This document shows positions 6,242-11,323 of a stretch of 11,323 nucleotides of DNA, piece after piece. This stretch comes from Lachnospiraceae bacterium (lineage in GTDB: Bacteria; Bacillota; Clostridia; Lachnospirales; Lachnospiraceae), in the NCBI GenBank assembly GCA_021202715.1, contig JAJQCL010000179.1:1-11323 (forward strand), given 5' to 3'. The notes beneath the pieces are model-generated. The model did no database searches. It was not told where the DNA came from and was given only the letters and a program-made list of their open reading frames with translations. Position 1 is the first letter of the stretch; each line of letters begins with the position of its first letter. The position numbers were made by a program, and so were the translations under genes.

Positions 6242-7405
6242 TTACTGTTCAAATCCGGTAAAGGACAGCATCAGGCCGCCGCAGGTGTTCAGGCCGTCCT
6301 GTTCATAGCCATACTCGCCGAAGGTGAATTCCACGATAAAAGGCACATCGCCGGCGGCTTCTTTGATCTGCGCCGCCACCTCGTCGATGCGGTCGCCGAT
6401 TCCGGCCCGGCGTCCGCCGCAGTGGACCAGATGGAACGCCCCGGGCGCCTGCATGCCGGATTTCAGTTCCTTCAGCGTCTCGCCGGTGGAGGAGATCAGC
6501 TCGTCCACGCTGGCTTCCATGCGGATCACCGCCGTGCCGACCGCCAGGTTATTGCCGATGGCCATGGAGCCGTCCTCATTGCCGTTCATGGGATGACGAA
6601 TCGCCACCAGATCACCCAGACGGTCCTTCACACCGAGCGGCGAGGTGATCGTCTCCGCCAGAAGCGCTCCGCCCTGGAACTTCGACACATCCTCTCCGCG
6701 CCAGGCCGCGTATTTCTCCAGAGCCGGGACTCCGTCGATCTCCATCAGGGTCCGGTTCCCGTCGATTTTCGTGATCACACCCATATCGGTCGTCTCGTGA
6801 TAGGCGCCGGTAAACTTATTCTTCATGGGCTTGTCGGTGTAGAAGAAGGCCACCGCGACGCCGTCCGCGAAGACGCCCTTGTCGGTGTAGAGCTTCCAGT
6901 TTCCTTCGATCGTATTGTCCGCCGCCGTGCCGCCGAAGAACGGAACCCGACCGATCACTTTCGTGATGCCCTTTAAGAAGAATTCCTCCTCGCCGGAGGG
7001 GGCTGTCATGTAGAAATAATCCGGCGGTGTCGTCTTTCCCGCCGCCTCCATGGCTTTCTTCGCCACTTCCTCACCGGCGCACACCGGGCAGGTCGTCTTC
7101 TCCGCAGAGGCGACGCCTACAGTCATGTCCTCATCGGCCACCGTCATGATGCCCAGGAATCCGTCCTCTCCGGTGATAAATCCTTCCGGAGTAATCACGC
7201 CGGTAAACGAGGTATTTCCGATGACCGGTACCCCCGGAAGCTCATCGGCGATCCCGGCCAGCATCGCATCCAGATCGTACTCGCAGCTGGCATACGCGTA
7301 AGCCAGCTTGATGCCGCTCATCCCCTCCTTCGCGGCTCTGGCCGCCTCGCTGCCCGCCGTCTTCGCGCACTTGTTCGTGCTGGATCCTGTCTTTGCCTGC
7401 AACAT
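6242..7405 (-). CDS. FIST N/FIST C domain sensory protein
   Basis: FIST proteins are proposed from comparative genomics to bind small ligands such as amino acids or their derivatives, and are often fused to or encoded beside signalling proteins. This one is a stand-alone 387-residue protein without signal peptide, membrane segment, kinase or methyl-accepting domain. The FIST N part covers about residues 30-220, with GVPVIGNTSFTGVI (58-71) and the FFGGTAADN signature (156-164). The FIST C part covers about 225-370, with HCGGRRAGIG (328-337) and FTFGEYGYEQDG (360-371). A CPVC pair (106-109) sits in the N-terminal domain. The ATG at 7405 has AAGGAGG 8 nt upstream. It is the first gene of an operon with the aldehyde dehydrogenase, so a role in sensing or handling that enzyme's substrate is a fair inference but untested. 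Confidence 0.9.
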   Translation of the reverse strand: MLQAKTGSSTNKCAKTAGSEAARAAKEGMSGIKLAYAYASCEYDLDAMLAGIADELPGVPVIGNTSFTGVITPEGFITGEDGFLGIMTVADEDMTVGVASAEKTTCPVCAGEEVAKKAMEAAGKTTPPDYFYMTAPSGEEEFFLKGITKVIGRVPFFGGTAADNTIEGNWKLYTDKGVFADGVAVAFFYTDKPMKNKFTGAYHETTDMGVITKIDGNRTLMEIDGVPALEKYAAWRGEDVSKFQGGALLAETITSPLGVKDRLGDLVAIRHPMNGNEDGSMAIGNNLAVGTAVIRMEASVDELISSTGETLKELKSGMQAPGAFHLVHCGGRRAGIGDRIDEVAAQIKEAAGDVPFIVEFTFGEYGYEQDGLNTCGGLMLSFTGFEQ

Positions 7406-7507
7406 AGTCTTGTCCTCCTTTTCCGGCCTTCCGGCCAGCGGCGCCCGCCCTGCGGGTCCCGTAAATCATGTCTACGTGCTGCCAAATTCATTCCCTGCTC
7501 GTTTTTT

Positions 7508-7535
7508 ATTATATATCCGGCAAATAAATGTGCAA
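7508..7535 (-). promoter_or_regulatory. Sigma-A promoter of the FIST-aldehyde dehydrogenase operon
   Basis: TTGCAC (7530-7535) and a perfect TATAAT (7508-7513) are separated by 16 bp. The transcript would start near 7501 and carry about 95 nt of leader, in which GC-rich inverted repeats precede the ribosome binding site. The weaker -35 box leaves room for an activator. Confidence 0.75.
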
Positions 7536-7562
7536 TCGACCTGTCCCATCTTCCGGAATCTC

Positions 7563-7581
7563 CATTCCGCCTGGCGGAATG
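7563..7581. repeat. Perfect inverted repeat upstream of FIST promoter
   Basis: CATTCCGC and GCGGAATG flank the 3 nt centre CTG. The centre lies about 70 bp upstream of the predicted transcription start of the FIST operon, a normal position for an activator site. A related palindrome, TTCCGGAA, occurs about 10 bp closer to the promoter. It could equally be part of the 3'-end structure of the upstream surface-protein transcript. Confidence 0.5.
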
Positions 7582-7641
7582 CTGTCCGTGAGTCCGCTGC
7601 AGAAAGCGGAGGGTCTCTTTGAATATGACTGCAGCAAAATA

Positions 7642-7747
7642 CCCGCCCGGGGAGCCCATGTCTCAGAGGACCGCCTGCTATAGTGAACGACAAGTATTTT
7701 TGTCGTTCACTATAGCTGTCCTGTAAGATACAGGTGCCCCGGACGGG
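7642..7747. repeat. Nested long inverted repeat (about 106 bp)
   Basis: The core is a perfect 17 bp stem, GCTATAGTGAACGACAA (7677-7693) and its exact complement (7700-7716), around the 6 nt loop GTATTT. Outside it AGGAC (7667-7671) pairs with GTCCT (7718-7722). Outermost, CCCGCCCGGGG (7642-7652) pairs with CCCCGGACGGG (7737-7747) with one mismatch. A local hairpin CCTGT/ACAGG lies at 7721-7735. On the minus strand the outer stem is followed by TATTTT, so it could terminate the surface-protein transcript. The length and perfection of the core also fit a small palindromic repeat element or a protein-binding site. Confidence 0.75.
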
Positions 7748-7786
7748 CATCATTTGGTTTCTATGTGTTTCTTTTCTACCCTTCTT

Positions 7787-10700
7787 TTACTTAACAGTCA
7801 CTTTCAGCTTCGCCTTCACGCCATTGACTGCCAGCGCGTAAATCGTGCAGGTGCCTTTCTTTACGCCGGTGATCTTGCCGGAGCTGCTGACCTTCGCTAC
7901 GCTCGTGTCCGTAGAGAAATACCGGACCTTCGCACAGTGATCGGTCCCCAGCAGCGCACGATTCTTGTTCGCCTTTGTCACCGTAACCTTCACCGTCGTC
8001 GTTTTACCGACCTTCACCGTCGTGCTGCTCTTGGCAAACTTCACCTTCGTCGGATTCGTGTACTTCGTCTTGCTTCCCGCCGTGTGAAGAGCATAGCTCG
8101 TGGCGAGATAGGTCTTCTTTCCATTTACATAGCGGTAGGCCTTTACCTGCACCTTGTAATCATACGTCAGGTTCAGCTTCTTTCCGGAGAGCTTGCTGAT
8201 CGTATAGCTCGTGGTGCTTCCGCTCTTGACCGTCTTGACCTTCTTCAGCGTCTTTCCGCACTGGGAGAAATAGACCTCATATCCATCGGCATTGCTGACC
8301 TTACCCCAGGTAACCTTGATCTTCGAACCGCTCCAGGTCGCCTGAATCTTCTGGTTGAGCTTGATCTTTGCTGCCTTTTTCTCAGCGCTTGTCACAGCGT
8401 CTTTGACCGTCAGCGTGTACGTCGCAGTCGCTGCCTTGTAATTCGCTGTCGCCGCGGCTTTCGCCGTGATCGTCGCCGTGCCGACTCCTTTGATCGTCAC
8501 TTTTCCCTTCGAGCTGACCTTTGCCACCGAAGTATCGCTGCTGCTGTAGGTGATCGTCCCGACCACCGTCGTCTTCGTCAGCGTGTTCGTAAAGGCAGCA
8601 TCTCCGTAGGTCTTTGTCACGCTTGTCGTCGCATAGGAAATCGATTGGGAGGCCGTCGCCACCGTCAGCTTGTAGGAAGCCGTCGCTGCCGTATAATTCG
8701 CCGTCGCTGCCGCCGTCGCCGTAATCGTCGTTGTGCCGACTCCCTTGATCGTTACCTTACCGTTTGTATCCACGGTCGCTACGGATGTATTGCTGCTCGC
8801 ATACGAGATCGTTCCGGCCACAGTCGTCTTCGTCAGCGTGTTGGTAAAGGCAGCGTCTCCGTAGGTCTTTGTCACGCTTGTCGTCACGTAGGAAATCGAC
8901 TGGGCGGCCTTCGTGATGCTCACGGTTTCATGTCCGGCCAGCGTTGTCTCGCCATCACTGGTTACGATCTTATAGTAGACCGTATAGGTCCCCACATTCG
9001 TGTAGCTCGGAAGACTGCTGCTGTACGATTCACCGTCTGTCGAGTAGGTGATCGCAGTATCAGACGGGCTATTCACGACCACGGAGATCGAGTGTGCCTT
9101 TCCGTCATACGTACCGGAATATCCCGTGACCGTCGCATCAATCACACCGGACGCATCCGATACGCCGTCATAGTAGATGGTATAAGTCTGCTCGTCCCCA
9201 TTTTCGTCCTTATAGGTATACGTCACGTATACCGGCGCCTTCTCCTCAGCTTTAGACTCGGTCATCGCCGTGTAGGTGCCGTCTCCGTTGGAAAGGAGCA
9301 CATAGGTGTCCTCGTCTTTATCATCGCCATCGGAATTCTCCAGGTACTCGCCAACATCGGTGTTGTAGGTGCCGCCGGTGATCGTCACAGTTGTGTCATT
9401 CTTAGCTTTCGTTTCCCAGTCTTTATCCAGCGAAGTGCTGTAGACTGCCGCTCCATCCGTTGTGTCTGTAGTTGAGATCTTTGTACTCCCACCGGAGATA
9501 GTAACATTAACCTCACTGGTGTTGCCCTCAACAGTATTCGTCTCGCAGACGCCGTAGTAGCCGGAAATCGTGCCGCCGGTGATGGTGACGGTAATTTTCT
9601 GATTGGTGGTATGCTGGGAGACGGCAATGCCTGCACCGATTTCGGTGGTTCCGCTGCCGTTAGGGCTCACCGAGCTCGATGTCGCCTCACCGGTAATCGT
9701 GCCGCCCGTAACCGTCAATTCACCCGCACGGATCTCTATACCGGTTGAATTTCCTGTGATGGTTCCGCCGTTAATGGTCGTTGTACTGTCGACAGCGGGC
9801 AGATACATGCCCGTACCGCCTCCGGTAATCGTGCCGCCGTTGACTGTGATCGTGTTATTTCCGCACCAATATGATTCCGAAGCAGAACCATTTGTACTGA
9901 TTCCAAACGCCGTCCCCGAGATAGTTCCTCCATTCACTGTCACAGTTGTCGTATTTTCGGTGTCGCCGCCCCATGGAGATATACCAACATAACCACCTGT
10001 TACCGTTCCGCTTTCCACAGTAACTGTAGCGCCTTTGTACACGGAAATTGCACTAGTAGAGTAATATGGATCTGTACTTTCAAGAACTGCATCTTCAGAA
10101 ACTGTAGCTGTACTCTTTACAACAGCACTACCACTAACGGTCAGATTTGCTGTAGTACCGGTCACATAAGCACCTGCATAATATCCGCTTGCAGTACCTC
10201 CGGACATCGTCACATCTCCGCCAAATACCATAAGTCCATAGCTACTGCCGCTCACTTCTCCACCGGAAATCGTTGCTGTACCACTGGCAATTTGAATTGC
10301 CCGATCGGAGCCGCTCACTGTACCACCGGTAATTTCCACGGTTCCTGCAGATTGTATGAAACCATACTTTGTACTTTCAGAACCTACTGTGCCGCCAGTA
10401 ACAGTCACAGAACCGTTACTCTGATAAAGGCCATAAGTAGTGCCAGTTACAGTGCCGCCAGCAATCGTTACTGCGCCACTATTCACATTTACTCCCCGAT
10501 TGGTGCCACTGACAGTGCCACTGTTCACCGTCAGGCTGGCATCCTCGCCGCTGACGGATGCACCGCAATAACCGGAAACTGTTCCACCATTCATTGTCAG
10601 GCTGGCACTCCCGCCGCCATCATATACATATACGCCGTAAAGCCCACCTGAAACCGTTCCGCCTTTCACTGTCAGGCTGGCGCTGGTGTCTATACCGCTG

Positions 10701-11323
10701 ACATATATACCGTAATAACCAGAAACAGTTCCAGATTCAACGGTCACAGTGCCATTGGTCAGGATGCCATAGCCGCCATAGGTAGTAGTAGTCTCAGTCC
10801 CATCTTCCCCAGTCGAAGCAACAGTATAATTAGAACTATAGATCATACCTGTTTGATCAACACTACTGTCTGTGATATTCAAACTCGAACCGGAGACAAC
10901 TCCAACAAGGTAAAATGTCGTATTACTACTACCTCGAATAATGGCATATCCATTCAGATCCAGTGTGACTACAGCGTAGGAATTCGAAATCACTACGGAA
11001 GTATCAAGCGCCACACTGCTTCTCAGCTGAATCGTTACAGCCTCCGTTGCCGCATTCGCCGCAGCGACCGCTGCAGCAAGTGAATCATATCCGTTGTCAC
11101 CGATATAGGCAACATAACTTGTTGTTTCCCCAGTTTCCTCCGTCTCTTCGACGGTATCGGCTGCGGCCTCCTCCGTCGCAGCCGCGGCGGTCATCTCCAT
11201 CTCAACCTCGGTCTCAGCCTCTTCTTCAGCCTCAGTCTCTTCTTCCGTCACCGCCTCGGTTTCTTCCACCGTCACTGCTTCGGTTTCTTCCTCCGTCACT
11301 GCTTCGGTTTCTTCCTCCGTCAC
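7787..11323 (-). CDS. Large secreted beta-helix/Ig-like surface protein, 5' end outside window
   Basis: Partial protein; 1178 residues are visible and the frame is open at the right edge. The codon at 11321-11323 is GTG inside a repeat, so it is internal, not a start. From the N-terminal side: a Thr/Glu-rich repeat (1-70); a short conserved-looking segment YVAYIGDNGYDSLAAAVAAA (70-89) like that preceding other bacterial beta-helix domains; a right-handed parallel beta-helix of GGT[VI][ST]G coils (about 190-655); an Ig-like/MBG-type domain containing GTYDGKAHSISV (about 728-805); two near-identical 85-residue Ig-like repeats (806-890, 891-975); a fibronectin III-like domain (about 985-1078); and a Big2-like domain to the end, with TDTSVAKVSSSGKITGV. 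There is no LPxTG, choline-binding or SLH motif at the C-terminus. A role in adhesion or glycan contact is inferred from architecture only. Confidence 0.9.
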   Translation of the reverse strand: MTEEETEAVTEEETEAVTVEETEAVTEEETEAEEEAETEVEMEMTAAAATEEAAADTVEETEETGETTSYVAYIGDNGYDSLAAAVAAANAATEAVTIQLRSSVALDTSVVISNSYAVVTLDLNGYAIIRGSSNTTFYLVGVVSGSSLNITDSSVDQTGMIYSSNYTVASTGEDGTETTTTYGGYGILTNGTVTVESGTVSGYYGIYVSGIDTSASLTVKGGTVSGGLYGVYVYDGGGSASLTMNGGTVSGYCGASVSGEDASLTVNSGTVSGTNRGVNVNSGAVTIAGGTVTGTTYGLYQSNGSVTVTGGTVGSESTKYGFIQSAGTVEITGGTVSGSDRAIQIASGTATISGGEVSGSSYGLMVFGGDVTMSGGTASGYYAGAYVTGTTANLTVSGSAVVKSTATVSEDAVLESTDPYYSTSAISVYKGATVTVESGTVTGGYVGISPWGGDTENTTTVTVNGGTISGTAFGISTNGSASESYWCGNNTITVNGGTITGGGTGMYLPAVDSTTTINGGTITGNSTGIEIRAGELTVTGGTITGEATSSSVSPNGSGTTEIGAGIAVSQHTTNQKITVTITGGTISGYYGVCETNTVEGNTSEVNVTISGGSTKISTTDTTDGAAVYSTSLDKDWETKAKNDTTVTITGGTYNTDVGEYLENSDGDDKDEDTYVLLSNGDGTYTAMTESKAEEKAPVYVTYTYKDENGDEQTYTIYYDGVSDASGVIDATVTGYSGTYDGKAHSISVVVNSPSDTAITYSTDGESYSSSLPSYTNVGTYTVYYKIVTSDGETTLAGHETVSITKAAQSISYVTTSVTKTYGDAAFTNTLTKTTVAGTISYASSNTSVATVDTNGKVTIKGVGTTTITATAAATANYTAATASYKLTVATASQSISYATTSVTKTYGDAAFTNTLTKTTVVGTITYSSSDTSVAKVSSKGKVTIKGVGTATITAKAAATANYKAATATYTLTVKDAVTSAEKKAAKIKLNQKIQATWSGSKIKVTWGKVSNADGYEVYFSQCGKTLKKVKTVKSGSTTSYTISKLSGKKLNLTYDYKVQVKAYRYVNGKKTYLATSYALHTAGSKTKYTNPTKVKFAKSSTTVKVGKTTTVKVTVTKANKNRALLGTDHCAKVRYFSTDTSVAKVSSSGKITGVKKGTCTIYALAVNGVKAKLKVTVK
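8399..8908 (-). repeat. Tandem duplication of an 85-codon Ig-like domain
   Basis: Two 255 bp units lie head to tail, 8654-8908 and 8399-8653. Both encode QSISY-x-TTSVTKTYGDAAFTNTLTKTT, then a strand-rich body with TSVA and GKVTIKGVGT, ending in ATANY-x-AAT. Nucleotide identity stays high over long stretches, for example around the TYGDAAFT codons. This suggests recent duplication or gene conversion. Confidence 0.9.
9359..10756 (-). repeat. Degenerate beta-helix coil repeats
   Basis: This stretch encodes about 20 or more coils of irregular length centred on variants of TVNGGTVSG and ITGGTISG. Each coil has a TV-x-V/I strand, a GGT turn, and usually a YG[IV]-type segment (YGIYV, YGVYV, YGLYQ, YGLMV). 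The pattern fits a right-handed parallel beta-helix as found in pectate-lyase-like surface proteins. No catalytic signature of pectate lyases is visible. Confidence 0.8.
11247..11323 (-). repeat. 24 bp tandem repeat encoding VTEEETEA
   Basis: Units at 11247-11270, 11271-11294 and 11295-11318 are followed by a partial unit reaching the window edge. The second and third are identical and the first has three substitutions. A degenerate 18 bp unit precedes them at 11229-11246. The in-frame 8-residue acidic repeat probably forms an extended stalk, and copy number may vary between strains. The array continues beyond the window. Confidence 0.9.

Larger units (their letters stand above)
7406..7786. 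other. Gene-free intergenic region with stacked hairpins
   Basis: No credible coding sequence is present. From left to right it holds the FIST ribosome binding site (AAGGAGG, 7414-7420), a GGCC-GGAA-GGCC hairpin (about 7423-7434), the FIST promoter (7508-7535), a perfect 8 bp hairpin repeat (7563-7581), a 6 bp hairpin TCCGCT/AGCGGA (7593-7610), the long nested palindrome (7642-7747) and a purine-rich minus-strand spacer to the stop codon of the surface-protein gene. No obvious poly-T terminator directly follows that stop codon. Confidence 0.8.

Noticed and set aside
7642..7747. Insertion sequence
   Set aside because: The element is palindromic but too short for a transposase, and no transposase remnant or target-site duplication is visible. 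A non-autonomous repeat remains possible and is listed as a finding.
7754..9475. Long plus-strand open frame opposite the surface-protein gene (573 codons)
   Set aside because: It is antisense to the Ig-like and fibronectin-like coding region. The product is Arg/Cys/Ile-rich and its apparent repeats mirror the domain duplication on the other strand.
9359..10756. Possible CRISPR-like repeat array
   Set aside because: The repeats are degenerate, of irregular length and in frame, and they encode beta-helix coils. There are no constant direct repeats with unique spacers and no cas genes.

Overview
The window reads as Bacillota chromosome, most likely a moderately high-GC member of Clostridia such as Lachnospiraceae. 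The grounds are a T-box leader in front of valS, AGGAGG-type ribosome binding sites, sigma-A promoters with 16-17 bp spacers, a FIST protein, and a large secreted protein built of beta-helix and bacterial Ig-like repeats. Genus cannot be fixed by eye. Five genes lie on the minus strand and one, the IclR regulator, on the plus strand.

Housekeeping half (1-3690). valS (113-2758, minus) is complete. It is preceded by a textbook tRNA-Val-responsive T-box leader with its own promoter: AGTA motif, GTC specifier, T-box sequence, and a 13 bp terminator stem followed by a U-run. The frame stays open upstream through the T-box, so an automatic call would start the gene wrongly at 2875; the supported start is 2758. 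Upstream, and separately transcribed, is a dCMP deaminase (3128-3616, minus) with a strong promoter whose -10 box is overlapped by an inverted repeat. Two hairpins lie beyond the 3' end of valS (1-92).

Regulator and aldehyde module (3730-7535). An IclR-family regulator (3838-4596, plus) has a near-consensus promoter with a TGAAA-N9-TTTCA inverted repeat over its -35 box, and ends in a strong terminator. Convergent to it is a two-gene minus-strand operon: a stand-alone FIST-domain protein (6242-7405), then 33 bp later an NAD(P)-dependent aldehyde dehydrogenase (4775-6208). The FIST promoter is recognisable, with a perfect 8 bp hairpin repeat upstream. My inference, not proven, is a small-molecule-responsive aldehyde oxidation module: FIST as ligand-binding partner of the dehydrogenase, IclR as a candidate regulator.

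Intergenic structure (7406-7786). This gene-free stretch holds the FIST promoter, several hairpins and a nested inverted repeat of about 106 bp, whose core is a perfect 17 bp stem with a 6 nt loop. It may be the terminator of the upstream gene, a small palindromic repeat element, or a regulatory site.

Surface protein (7787-11323, minus). A large extracellular protein runs off the right edge, so its N-terminus and signal peptide are not visible. Visible order from the N-terminal side: Thr/Glu-rich tandem repeats, a parallel beta-helix of GGT-[VI]-[ST]-G repeats, an Ig-like/MBG-type domain, two near-identical 85-residue Ig-like repeats, a fibronectin III-like domain and a final Big2-like domain. 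No LPxTG anchor is present.

I see no CRISPR array, tRNA, rRNA, transposase or phage gene. No wholly new system is evident; the best candidates for novelty are the FIST-aldehyde dehydrogenase pairing and the long palindrome at 7642-7747.
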